64,000 bases of DNA from an uncultured Bacteroidaceae bacterium. GTDB lineage: Bacteria > Bacteroidota > Bacteroidia > Bacteroidales > Bacteroidaceae. This document shows, piece after piece, positions 1 through 8,221 of the stretch (position 1 is its first letter; each line of letters begins with the position of its first letter). Both the position numbers and the translations under genes were made by a program. The DNA lies in assembly GCA_944320785.1 (NCBI GenBank), contig CALUIR010000002.1, positions 149,482-213,481 on the forward strand, in the 5' to 3' direction. Below the pieces are notes generated by a model. The model saw nothing but the letters and a program-made list of their open reading frames with translations, did not search any database and was not told the DNA's origin.

Positions 1-1
1 A

Positions 2-337
<336 letters not shown>

Positions 338-342
338 GGATT

Positions 343-1548
343 ATGAAGATATTGGTATTGAATTGCGGCAGCTCGTCCATCAAGTACAAGCTGTTCGACA
401 TGGACTCCAAGGAGGTGGTTGCCCAAGGCGGCATTGAGAAAATCGGTTTGAAAGGCTCTTTCCTGAAGCTGACTTTGCCCGACGGCGAGAAAAAGATTCT
501 GGAGAAAGACATACCGGAGCATACGGTGGGGATAGAGTTTATCCTCAACACGCTGGTCAGCCCGGAATATGGCGCCATCCGTTCGTTGAACGAAATCAAT
601 GCCGTGGGCCATCGTGTCGTGCATGGCGGCGAGCGTTTCAGCGAATCCGTGCTGATTGACAAGGAAGTGATTGGCATGATTGTGGCGTGCAACGACTTGG
701 CGCCGCTCCACAACCCGGCCAACTTGAAGGGAATCAATGCCGTGGCTGCCATTTTGCCCGATGTGCCTCAAGTGGCCGTGTTCGACACGGCGTTCCATCA
801 GACCATGCCCGACTATGCCTACATGTATGCCATCCCTCATGAGCTTTATGAGAAATATGCTGTCCGCCGTTACGGCTTCCACGGCACCTCCCACCGCTAT
901 GTCTCGCAAAGAGTCTGCAAGTTTTTGAACGTAAGCCCTATCGGCACGCGCATCATTACCTGCCACATTGGCAACGGCGGTTCCGTTTCGGCCATCAAAG
1001 ACGGGAAATGCATGGACACGTCCATGGGATTGACCCCGTTGGAGGGGCTGATGATGGGTACGCGCAGCGGCGACATTGATGCCGGCGCCGTCACTTTCAT
1101 CATGGACAAGGAAGGGCTTACCACGACCGGCATGTCCAACCTGCTGAACAAGAAGTCCGGCGTTTTGGGCGTTTCCGGCGTGTCAAGCGACATGCGAGAA
1201 CTAGATGCCGCTTGCCAGGCAGGCAATCCAAGGGCATTGTTGGCTGAGAAGATGTATTATTACCGCATCAAGAAATACATCGGCGCTTATGCCGCAGCCT
1301 TAGGAGGCGTGGACATCATCGTGTTCACCGGCGGGGTGGGCGAGAACCAAGCCCTTTGCCGTCAGGAAGTGTGCAGCGGCCTTGGCTTCATGGGCATTGA
1401 AATCGACAAGGAGGTCAACAACAAAGTCCGTGGCGTGGAAGCCGTTGTTTCCACACCGGCATCCAAGGTGAAAGTGGCCGTCATCCCCACCGATGAGGAA
1501 CTGATGATTGCTTCCGACACGATGGCCATTCTGAACGAACGGAAGTAA
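343..1548 (+). CDS. ackA: Acetate kinase
   Basis: Makes ATP and acetate from acetyl phosphate and ADP, the last step of the pathway begun by the preceding pta. The 401-residue length is normal for the family. Visible signatures are the N-terminal phosphate-binding NCGSSSIKYKLF (N7), HRVVHGGERF near residue 90, FDTAFHQTMP with the catalytic Asp near 148, HIGNGGS, GTRSGDIDAG near 240 and the C-terminal FTGGVGEN. It starts at ATG 343, five bases after pta, so it is almost certainly co-transcribed; a strong hairpin terminator follows. Nothing is truncated. Confidence 0.98.
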   Translation: MKILVLNCGSSSIKYKLFDMDSKEVVAQGGIEKIGLKGSFLKLTLPDGEKKILEKDIPEHTVGIEFILNTLVSPEYGAIRSLNEINAVGHRVVHGGERFSESVLIDKEVIGMIVACNDLAPLHNPANLKGINAVAAILPDVPQVAVFDTAFHQTMPDYAYMYAIPHELYEKYAVRRYGFHGTSHRYVSQRVCKFLNVSPIGTRIITCHIGNGGSVSAIKDGKCMDTSMGLTPLEGLMMGTRSGDIDAGAVTFIMDKEGLTTTGMSNLLNKKSGVLGVSGVSSDMRELDAACQAGNPRALLAEKMYYYRIKKYIGAYAAALGGVDIIVFTGGVGENQALCRQEVCSGLGFMGIEIDKEVNNKVRGVEAVVSTPASKVKVAVIPTDEELMIASDTMAILNERK

Positions 1549-1566
1549 CGTTTTTAGATTGAATAA

Positions 1567-1619
1567 ACAAGAGCCATGTCAAGCCGTGGGATGCGGCAAG
1601 GCATGGCTTTGTTTTTTTT
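1567..1619 (+). terminator. Rho-independent terminator after ackA
   Basis: An outer stem of about 11 bp (AGCCATG near 1571 pairing with CATGGCT near 1602, one bulge), a small inner GCCG/CGGC stem and a run of eight T's at 1612-1619. It ends the pta-ackA transcript before the accessory segment. Confidence 0.85.
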
Positions 1620-1665
1620 GATGGTTGCAGGGGCATTCCTATGAGGCTATGGCAAGCCTGCTTTA

Positions 1666-1728
1666 GATGAATTGCAGGTAATTGCTTCTGTTCACCACAT
1701 GGTATTCCGCATGCGGATAAGCTGTTTG
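1666..1728 (-). pseudogene. Remnant of a DUF4143-type ATPase 3' end
   Basis: These 63 bases match 2567-2629, the extreme 3' end of the intact ATPase gene, at 62 of 63 positions by eye and in the same orientation. On the minus strand both encode the C-terminal TAYPHAEYHVVN(R/K)SNYLQFI. Upstream of residue TAY the resemblance stops abruptly, so only the tail of a second copy remains. The rest of the 1549-1865 gap shows no convincing gene; the open frame running on to 1905 has no family resemblance beyond this tail. Confidence 0.7.
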
Positions 1729-1867
1729 ATTATGCATAAGTTCAGTTCTCTCCCTTCCGATTCGGGATTTTCGTTTATCCAGCGCGGAGAAAGTTGCTAT
1801 AAAACCGCGATAATAATAGCAAGATTGAAAGAAAGTGTCAGGAAACTCAAAGAAAATCCCGGATAAA

Positions 1868-1899
1868 GTTGTATCATGATATAACTTTTCATACCTTTG
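1868..1899 (+). promoter_or_regulatory. Promoter and palindromic operator of the toxin-antitoxin pair
   Basis: A -33 box GTTG (1868-1871), 20 nt, then a -7 box TACCTTTG (1892-1899), the Bacteroidetes promoter form. The stretch 1868-1885, GTTGTATCATGATATAAC, is an 18-bp inverted repeat with 8 of 9 pairs matching and covers the -33 box. This is where an autoregulating HigA-type repressor would be expected to bind. The start codon at 1904 is only 5 nt after the -7 box, implying a nearly leaderless message. Confidence 0.7.
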
Positions 1900-1903
1900 C
1901 GCC

Positions 1904-2233
1904 ATGAGGAAGATAATTGCCTACAAGAATTATTTCAGTGGTTTTTTAGAAAAACTTTCGATGCAAGAAAAGGAGAAATTGCTGCGCTCATTGGACCTAC
2001 TCACAACGGAAGATAAAATTCCACACCATTGCGTTAAGTTTATCCGTGATGGTATATACGAATTTCGTTCAAATTACGGCAAGACGGAATTTAGGGTATT
2101 CTTCATTAATGATGGAAATGCTATTGTTGTCTTGTTCAATGCGTTTAAGAAAAAGTCACAGAAAACACCTGATAATGAAATTAAGAAAGCAATAAGATTA
2201 AAGGAGGAATATTATGCAACTAAAAGAAATTAG
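1904..2233 (+). CDS. HigB/RelE-like type II toxin (phage-derived Gp49-like family)
   Basis: A 109-residue protein of the RelE/ParE fold. Family members are ribosome-dependent mRNA endonucleases that stop translation when free of antitoxin. Typical features are the basic N-terminus, KFIRDGIYEFRSNYGKTEFRVFF (central strands, in the order FIRDGIYEFR then KTEFRVFF), VVLFNAFKKKSQKTP, and the lysine-rich C-terminal helix. It overlaps the downstream XRE antitoxin by 20 bp, the toxin-first order of HigBA modules. Base composition is more AT-rich than the neighbouring housekeeping genes, fitting acquisition. The exact cleavage specificity cannot be read from sequence. Confidence 0.88.
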   Translation: MRKIIAYKNYFSGFLEKLSMQEKEKLLRSLDLLTTEDKIPHHCVKFIRDGIYEFRSNYGKTEFRVFFINDGNAIVVLFNAFKKKSQKTPDNEIKKAIRLKEEYYATKRN

Positions 2234-2519
2234 TAAGGACATTTATGATGTCAGTGCTATGCTTGACGAAGTTTTGGGGGCGGAAGGCACTCCCGAACGC
2301 GAAAAGAACCGTGAGAGGGCATGGGAGGAATACAATGCCCAAATATTGTTGGAAGCACGCAAGAATGCGCATCTCACGCAAGCAGAACTCGCAAAACGCA
2401 TCGGTGCGGACAAAGGGTATATATCAAGGATTGAACGAGGATTGACCGTGCCTACTGTTGCCACTCTTTATAAGATAGCTTCTGCAATGGGATTGACGGT
2501 GGAATTGCGCCCAATCTAA
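2214..2519 (+). CDS. HigA-like antitoxin, XRE-family helix-turn-helix
   Basis: A 101-residue protein with an XRE/Cro helix-turn-helix at about residues 45-100: LLEARKNAHLTQAELAKRIG, then DKGYISRIERGLTVPTVATL. Antitoxins of this type bind and neutralise the toxin and repress their own promoter; the palindrome at 1868-1885 is the likely operator. The start overlaps the toxin gene by 20 bp, indicating translational coupling. The N-terminal ~40 residues (KEISKDIYDVSAMLDEVLG) probably wrap the toxin (inference). Confidence 0.88.
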   Translation: MQLKEISKDIYDVSAMLDEVLGAEGTPEREKNRERAWEEYNAQILLEARKNAHLTQAELAKRIGADKGYISRIERGLTVPTVATLYKIASAMGLTVELRPI

Positions 2520-2560
2520 GATTTTGTTGAATTACTCATAAAGTAATATGTTTTGCCTGC

Positions 2561-3694
2561 TTATCCGATGAATTGCAGGTAATTGCTTTTGTTCACCACA
2601 TGGTATTCCGCATGCGGATAAGCTGTTTGGAATGCTTTCGGGGCAGAAGGCGTTTTGTCTCCCCATTTGAACTCCAATGCCGTCAATTCGTTCGTGCTTT
2701 CTTCTATCAGGTCGATTTCCTGTTTGTCGTAAGTGCGCCAAAAGTAGAACTCTTTGTGCAGCTGTGCATTGAAGTTGGCTTTGCGCCTTTCTCCTATAAG
2801 ATAGTTTTCCCACAACGCTCCGGTGTCTTGCCTCACAGCCAATGGTGAGAAGGCACCGATGACGGCATTTCGGATGCCGTTGTCATAAAAGTACCACTTT
2901 CCTGCTTTTGATACTTCTTTCCGCAAGTTGCGTGAATAAGCGCCCAAACGGTACACCACGAATACTTTTTCTAATAAGTCAAGATACTTTTCAACCGTGC
3001 TTTTGCTGATGCCGAGCTGTTTGCCCAATTCATCGTATGACACTTCGCTGCCCAACTGGAAAGCAATCAGGCGCAACAAGTCGCGCATCTTGCCGGAATT
3101 TTTCAAACCATCGATGGCTAAGATGTCTTTCAGCAAGTAAGCACCGACAATATCCCGCAGATAATCTGTTTTCCGTTCAAAACTGTCCATCAGGACCACT
3201 TCCGGGTAAGAACCGTAAATCAGTCGCGCTTCAAGGTTCTGCCGGGTTTCGAGTGCCGTTTCTGTTTGTGCGATTTCTTGTTGTGAGAAAGGCGTAAGCA
3301 CAAACTGCGTGCTGCGTCCCACCAAAGGTTCGCCCGTCTTGTTGAGGAGGTCGAATGATGATGAGCCGCTTGCCAATATGCTGACGTTCGGTATTTCGTC
3401 TACAATCAGTTTCAGAATTTGGCCGATTTGCGGGATGCTTTGTGCTTCGTCGATGGCTAAAAGGTCAATGCCTTCTAACAAATGCCGATAGTTGGCTGCG
3501 GTGCGGTTCTCTAATAATGCCAGCGTGTCATAGTCTTCCCCGTTGAGCATCATTGTTTTCCCCGGGTATTCGTTGACGATTCTCCGCATTATCACGGTTT
3601 TGCCTACGCGGCGTGCGCCGAAGATTAAAGCGGCCTTTCCCGGCATGATTCTCTCGGTTATTTTGTCTTGCAGCGTTCTTTTTATCGTCATCAT
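2561..3694 (-). CDS. AAA family ATPase with DUF4143 domain
   Basis: A 377-residue cytoplasmic P-loop ATPase of the AAA_14/DUF4143 type common in Bacteroidetes accessory DNA; its cellular role is not established. Walker A is GARRVGKTVIM (residues ~26-36) and Walker B is LLAIDEAQSI (~78-87), with sensor-like ILASGSSSFDLL after it. The C-terminal half has a winged-helix-like segment (SYDELGKQLGISKSTVEKYL) and the DUF4143 region ending in FYFWRTYDKQEIDLIEES, which resembles the nuclease-like E-x-D-x-I motif. It is convergent with the toxin-antitoxin pair. Two adjacent ATGs exist; 3694 or 3691 could be used. Confidence 0.85.
   Translation of the reverse strand: MMTIKRTLQDKITERIMPGKAALIFGARRVGKTVIMRRIVNEYPGKTMMLNGEDYDTLALLENRTAANYRHLLEGIDLLAIDEAQSIPQIGQILKLIVDEIPNVSILASGSSSFDLLNKTGEPLVGRSTQFVLTPFSQQEIAQTETALETRQNLEARLIYGSYPEVVLMDSFERKTDYLRDIVGAYLLKDILAIDGLKNSGKMRDLLRLIAFQLGSEVSYDELGKQLGISKSTVEKYLDLLEKVFVVYRLGAYSRNLRKEVSKAGKWYFYDNGIRNAVIGAFSPLAVRQDTGALWENYLIGERRKANFNAQLHKEFYFWRTYDKQEIDLIEESTNELTALEFKWGDKTPSAPKAFQTAYPHAEYHVVNKSNYLQFIG
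2567..2629. repeat. 63-bp direct repeat, copy 2 (inside the ATPase 3' end)
   Basis: Second copy of the block at 1666-1728. The two copies bracket the toxin-antitoxin cassette in the same orientation, about 0.9 kb apart. This copy is the functional 3' end of the ATPase gene on the minus strand. Confidence 0.85.
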
Positions 3695-3714
3695 GGCTCT
3701 TGTTCCTTTGCCTG

Positions 3715-3786
3715 CAAATATAATAAATGATTTGCTAATTGGCGATTTTTACGTAAAAAAAGCAATCTGTACTGGCGATTTTTACG
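3715..3786 (-). promoter_or_regulatory. Upstream region of the ATPase gene with duplicated 14-mer
   Basis: On the minus strand, TATATTTG (3722-3715) is a good -7 box about 20 nt before the ATPase start. Just upstream the 14-mer TGGCGATTTTTACG (plus strand) occurs exactly at 3740-3753 and 3773-3786, 33 bp apart, with a partial third GGGCGAT near 3793. Direct repeats spaced about three helical turns apart in front of a promoter suggest an operator (inference). Confidence 0.5.
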
Positions 3787-3844
3787 GAATACGGGCGATG
3801 TTTCCCGAAATTTTCATGTTTGGGCGAAAATAATCCGGCCATTT

Positions 3845-3876
3845 GTTGGTTTTGTATTCTTTTATGTTTATTTTTG
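3845..3876 (+). promoter_or_regulatory. Likely promoter of the four-repeat secreted protein
   Basis: GTTG (3845-3848), 20 nt, TATTTTTG (3869-3876). It would give a ~165-nt leader before the ATG at 4046. The leader from 3880 to 4045 shows no obvious gene or riboswitch. Confidence 0.45.
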
Positions 3877-4045
3877 CCCCTGCGGCAATATAGAGAATTT
3901 TAATATTGAAAAAGGAAGATATTTTGAAGGACGGATGCCTGTTTTTTGAGGAATGTCCGGGTGCCCTTCTGCATGGAAGGCGGCGGATGTTTGCCAATAA
4001 AACAAAAATGCACGAATGATTGTTTAATGATTAATATTGATTACG

Positions 4046-7000
4046 ATGAAACGACAATTCTTTTTGGGGGCTGCCCTTTGGGCGGCTATGGCGATTTCTG
4101 CACAGGATTATGCCGAGGTGGATTATCAGTCGGTGAACGGAGGTTCTGAAATAGCCACGCCCATTGCGGCAGGCACGGTGGTGGCCACGGGCATGAACGG
4201 GCTGGAAGTGAAGGTGGCTTGTGATGATAGTTACAAGACCACGGGTGCCAACACGGATGGTTATGAAGCCTACATGTTCAACGGGACTTATTTGAATGGC
4301 ATGACGGGCATAACGGGAAATGCTAACCCGAAGGCGGCAGATGGCACACCTTTGACTTATTTTTGGAATTACAATAATGCAGTTCCTGTGGACGGTTGCG
4401 CTTATACTTTCACCGTGCCGGGCAACGACCCGAACAAATTGGTGGGTTATTTCTATGCTTGCGGGAAACTGAGAACGAACAAGCAATATTGGGTGACGGA
4501 AGACACTTATGCCATCGGCTACGAGATTGACATGGTGCTGAACGGCAAAGCGGAACATTTTGAGGTGGTGGGCGATCCGAACAATCGTGGCCGGTTGAGT
4601 GAAGCAACCATCAAAGCGCAGTTCACGAACCTTCCTCCTTCCGTTCAGGCGGCGGGCGGCTGGACTGACACGCCCTCCTTGGATGAGATGCGCGGTTATG
4701 ATCGGAGCGATTGGCAAGGTACAGGCAATGCTTTCAATGGCATGGGCTATATTAAGTTCCCGGTGTATGAAGGCATGACGTATTATTTTGGCGTGTCAGG
4801 TTCAAAATACCTATTCAGTGCTTTTTATTTGGCTTCGGCAAATGATGAAAGCCGCACGGTTGCTTTGAGAAGTTCAGAGGGAACCGTTGCTGATATGTTG
4901 CTTGATGCAGCCACGCGAGGATGCGCTGTGGTAGATTACATGTCGATAGACGGAGGTTCTGGAGTGTCAACAAAGCTTCAATCAGGAACAGTTGTGGCAA
5001 CAGATGGCTATGGCCTTGAAGTGAAAGCGGCTTGCGAGGATGATTACAAGTCTGTTGCTGTCAACACGGATGGTTATGAAGCCTACATGTTCAACGGGAC
5101 TTATTTGAATGGCATGACGGGCATAATGGGGAGTGCTAATCCGAGGGGTGCAAATGGCTATGCTTTGACATACTTTGCGGCTTACGATAATGCAGTTCCT
5201 GCTGACGGTACCGCTTATACTTTCACAGTTCCGGGCAATGACCCGGACAAATTGGTAGGTTACTTTTATGCTTGCGGGAAACCGAGTACGAACAAACAGT
5301 ATTGGGTGACAGAAGGCACTTATGCCATCGGCTATGAAATCGACATGGTGGTGAACGGCAAGGCGGAACATTTTGAAGTGTTGGGCGACCCAGAGAACCG
5401 TGGCCGGTTGAGTGAAGAATGCATCAAGGCGCAGTTCACGGATCTTCCTCCTTTCGTTCAGGCGGCGGGCGGCTGGACTTCCACGCCGTCTTTGGATGAA
5501 ATGCGCGGCTATGACCGAAATGAATGGTGGAATGAAATTGGCGTGGCTACCGGCATGGGCTATATCAAGTTCCCGGTGTATGAAGGCATGACGTATTATT
5601 TTGGTGCGTCAGGCTCAAAATACCAATTCAGTGCCTTCTATTTGTCATCGGGCGATGAGGAGGTTGAGGTTTATTTGAGGGATCATGACGGTGAATTGGA
5701 TGATTTGCTCCTTACGCCGGAAGAAGAACCCGATGTGCCTGTTGGCGCAGAAGGTCTTGACTATGGTGAGGTGGATAACGTTTCTGTGGATGGCGGTTCT
5801 TTTATGGCAACCGGCACAGTAGTGGCAACCGGCATCAATGGCCTTGAAGTGGGCGTGGCTTGCGATGATTTTTACAACACCGTGAACACCAGTACGGATG
5901 ATTATGAAGCATACGTGTTCAACGGGACTTATTTGAATGGCATGACGGGCATCGTAGGAAACATTAATCCGAAGGCGGCAGATGGCACACCTTTGACATA
6001 CTTTGCGAATTACAATAATGCAGTTCCTGCTGACGGTACCGCTTATACTTTCACAGTTCCGGGCAATGACCCGGACAAATTGGTAGGTTACTTTTATGCT
6101 TGCGGGAAACCGAGTACGAACAAACAGTATTGGGTGACAGAAGGCACTTATGCCATCGGCTATGAAATCGACATGGTGGTGAACGGCAAGGCGGAACATT
6201 TTGAAGTGTTGGGCGACCCAGAGAACCGTGGCCGGTTGAGTGAAGAATGCATCAAGGCGCAGTTCACGGATCTTCCTCCTTTCGTTCAGGCGGCGGGCGG
6301 CTGGACTTCCACGCCGTCTTTGGATGAAATGCGCGGCTATGACCGAAATGAATGGTGGAATGAAATTGGCGTGGCTACCGGCATGGGCTATATCAAGTTC
6401 CCGGTGTATGAAGGCATGACGTATTATTTCGGTGGGTCAGGTTCAAAATATCAATTCAGTGCCTTCTATTTGTCATCTGGCGATGAGGAGGTTGAGGTTT
6501 ATTTAAGGGATAATGACGGTGAATTGGATGATTTGCTCCTTGAAGAAACTGATGAACCAGTGTCCGTAAATGTTCCTGATTATGGCGGCGTGGGGCAAGC
6601 ATTGTCGTTGGTGGATGCAATCGGTGTCGCGCTTCCGGGGGGAACCGTCGTGGCCTTGGGCGAGAAAGAAGGTTATGCAGTGCAGATAGCTTGCGATGAC
6701 ACTTACAAAACTACGGGTGCTGCCACGGATGGCTATGATGCGTATGTGTTCAACGGAACGCAGTTGGATATAGTTGCAGGCATCACAGGCAATGCAAACC
6801 CGCTTACAGCTGATGGCAGGAACATGGGCTATATCGAAGATTATGGCAATGCAATGCCCGCATCCGGCTGTGCATACGCTTTCACGGCTCCGGGCAATGA
6901 CCCGGACAGATTGGTGGGTTATTTCTATGCTTGCGGGAAATTCTCTCTTAACAAAGTCTATTGGGTGACGGAAGAATCCTCTGCCATCGGTTATGAAATC

Positions 7001-7531
7001 GACATTGTGAACGATGGAAAGGCGGAACATTTCGCAGTGAAAGGCGACCCGGACAATTTTGACAGGCTGAGCCAAGAAACCATCGACTCGCAGTTCACCA
7101 ACCTTCCTCCTTCCATTCAGGCGGCAGGCGGCTGGACTTCCACGCCATCTTTGGATGAGATGCGCGGCTATGACCGCAACACCTGGCCGGGTCCCAACAC
7201 CGGCATGGGCTACATCAAGTTCCCGGTGTATGAAGGCATGACATATTATTTCGGAGTGGCAGGCAGCAAATACCCGTTCAGTGCCTTCTATCTCTCGTCC
7301 GGCAACGAGCGTGTCACCGTGCTTTTGAGGGATGATGATGGTGAATTGGATGATTTGCTCCTTTCAGGCGAAGAGCCTACATCCATCAGTTCCCATGATG
7401 CAATGGAGGTGGTGCAGGAAGAATATTACACGGTTTCCGGCATCCGCGTGCCGGCATTGGCGCCGGGTTTGAACTTGGTGCGCCAAGTATTCTCCGACGG
7501 TTCTGTCCGCACGGTGAAAGTGGTTCGATGA
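4046..7531 (+). CDS. Secreted protein of four tandem ~270-residue repeats with T9SS-like tail
   Basis: I do not recognise the family. The preferred start is ATG 4046, giving a signal peptide MKRQFFLGAALWAAMAISAQ; an in-frame TTG nine bases earlier is less likely. The 1161-residue protein consists of four repeats beginning near residues 20, 290, 565 and 845. Shared landmarks in each are VACDD-Y-T, AY-FNGT-L, YTFTVPGNDPDKLVGYFYACGK, YWVTE...AIGYEID, GWTSTPSLDEMRGYDR and MGYIKFPVYEGMTYYFG. Repeats 1-3 are followed by linkers rich in Asp/Glu. The end (YYTVSGIRVPALAPGLNLVR then TVKVVR) resembles a T9SS type A sorting tail, so it is probably displayed on or released from the cell surface. Function is unknown; a glycan-binding or adhesive role is only a guess. 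Confidence 0.8.
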   Translation: MKRQFFLGAALWAAMAISAQDYAEVDYQSVNGGSEIATPIAAGTVVATGMNGLEVKVACDDSYKTTGANTDGYEAYMFNGTYLNGMTGITGNANPKAADGTPLTYFWNYNNAVPVDGCAYTFTVPGNDPNKLVGYFYACGKLRTNKQYWVTEDTYAIGYEIDMVLNGKAEHFEVVGDPNNRGRLSEATIKAQFTNLPPSVQAAGGWTDTPSLDEMRGYDRSDWQGTGNAFNGMGYIKFPVYEGMTYYFGVSGSKYLFSAFYLASANDESRTVALRSSEGTVADMLLDAATRGCAVVDYMSIDGGSGVSTKLQSGTVVATDGYGLEVKAACEDDYKSVAVNTDGYEAYMFNGTYLNGMTGIMGSANPRGANGYALTYFAAYDNAVPADGTAYTFTVPGNDPDKLVGYFYACGKPSTNKQYWVTEGTYAIGYEIDMVVNGKAEHFEVLGDPENRGRLSEECIKAQFTDLPPFVQAAGGWTSTPSLDEMRGYDRNEWWNEIGVATGMGYIKFPVYEGMTYYFGASGSKYQFSAFYLSSGDEEVEVYLRDHDGELDDLLLTPEEEPDVPVGAEGLDYGEVDNVSVDGGSFMATGTVVATGINGLEVGVACDDFYNTVNTSTDDYEAYVFNGTYLNGMTGIVGNINPKAADGTPLTYFANYNNAVPADGTAYTFTVPGNDPDKLVGYFYACGKPSTNKQYWVTEGTYAIGYEIDMVVNGKAEHFEVLGDPENRGRLSEECIKAQFTDLPPFVQAAGGWTSTPSLDEMRGYDRNEWWNEIGVATGMGYIKFPVYEGMTYYFGGSGSKYQFSAFYLSSGDEEVEVYLRDNDGELDDLLLEETDEPVSVNVPDYGGVGQALSLVDAIGVALPGGTVVALGEKEGYAVQIACDDTYKTTGAATDGYDAYVFNGTQLDIVAGITGNANPLTADGRNMGYIEDYGNAMPASGCAYAFTAPGNDPDRLVGYFYACGKFSLNKVYWVTEESSAIGYEIDIVNDGKAEHFAVKGDPDNFDRLSQETIDSQFTNLPPSIQAAGGWTSTPSLDEMRGYDRNTWPGPNTGMGYIKFPVYEGMTYYFGVAGSKYPFSAFYLSSGNERVTVLLRDDDGELDDLLLSGEEPTSISSHDAMEVVQEEYYTVSGIRVPALAPGLNLVRQVFSDGSVRTVKVVR
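5189..6429 (+). repeat. Identical 413-bp blocks in repeats 2 and 3
   Basis: Bases 5189-5601 and 6017-6429 are identical by eye (offset 828 bp, 276 codons), whereas repeats 1 and 4 have diverged at many silent sites. This indicates recent duplication or gene conversion within the gene. Confidence 0.85.
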
Positions 7532-7551
7532 ACGGCCGGGCTGTTCTTGCA

Positions 7552-7595
7552 CGCAAAGGGTTGCTATTCGTGGCAACCCTTTGCGCTTTCTTTGT
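7552..7595 (+). terminator. Terminator after the four-repeat protein
   Basis: A perfect 13-bp stem (7552-7564 with 7573-7585, CGCAAAGGGTTGC), an 8-nt loop and a T-rich tail, 20 bp after the stop codon. Confidence 0.85.
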
Positions 7596-7978
7596 TGGCT
7601 CGGAAAACCTCCTGACGAGTGGGGCGAAACCTTTGGGAGCGTTTTTCCTGTTCCATGCCTCGGCAGGCTTGCAGTTCCTGAAGCCTTGCTGCCTTGCCAG
7701 CTTATCCTCTCAAAAAAGTCCTCCCAATGATTTTAAAATTGTTCTATGAAGTTTTGCGAAAAGTCCTGTGAACTTTCATGCAATTGTTGCTGGACATTTT
7801 CAAAAAGTCCGTAGTGCTGTTCGCAACGCTGCCGGGTCTTTGTGTTTTTTCCCCAATAAAATTGCAGATTTTACCTGTAAAATGCAGCCGCTTTTCAGGA
7901 AAAATCGTTGGTTTTTCCCGGTAAAGTTCGCGGCCTTGCCTGGCGGAGCCGTTCCTCCTTTCTAAAATTCCGTTTTCG
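7596..7978. other. Non-coding interval with weak repeats
   Basis: No gene is supported here. The sequence AAAAGTCC recurs at about 7714, 7759 and 7804, roughly every 45 bp, and a short GGAAAAA/TTTTTCC hairpin lies near 7900. Only degenerate open frames are present. Confidence 0.5.
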
Positions 7979-8185
7979 CTTGCCTCTGCGCTCTCCTTTC
8001 ACTATCTTTGTTTCACGAAGACAGGATGCGGTTCGGCAATGCCAAATCTGAAAACTTTGTTTTCCATTTGCCATTGCGCTCACCTTTCACTACTTTGCTT
8101 CGCGAAGATAGGATGCGGTTCGGCAATGCCAAATCTGAAAACTTTGTTTTCCATTTGCCATTGCGCTCACCTTTCACTATCTTTG
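7979..8185 (+). repeat. 87-bp tandem repeat carrying three promoter copies
   Basis: About 2.4 copies of an 87-88-bp direct repeat. Each copy ends in a Bacteroidetes promoter: CTTG 7979-7982 with TATCTTTG 8003-8010; TTTG 8067-8070 with TACTTTG 8091-8097 (one base shorter); TTTG 8154-8157 with TATCTTTG 8178-8185. The box spacing is 20 nt each time. The last promoter lies 37 nt before the acetyltransferase start. The array therefore looks like a multiplied promoter, with the middle -7 box damaged. Confidence 0.8.
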
Positions 8186-8221
8186 CACTTTCATTTTGGG
8201 TCACAACAGATTCAGGTAAGC

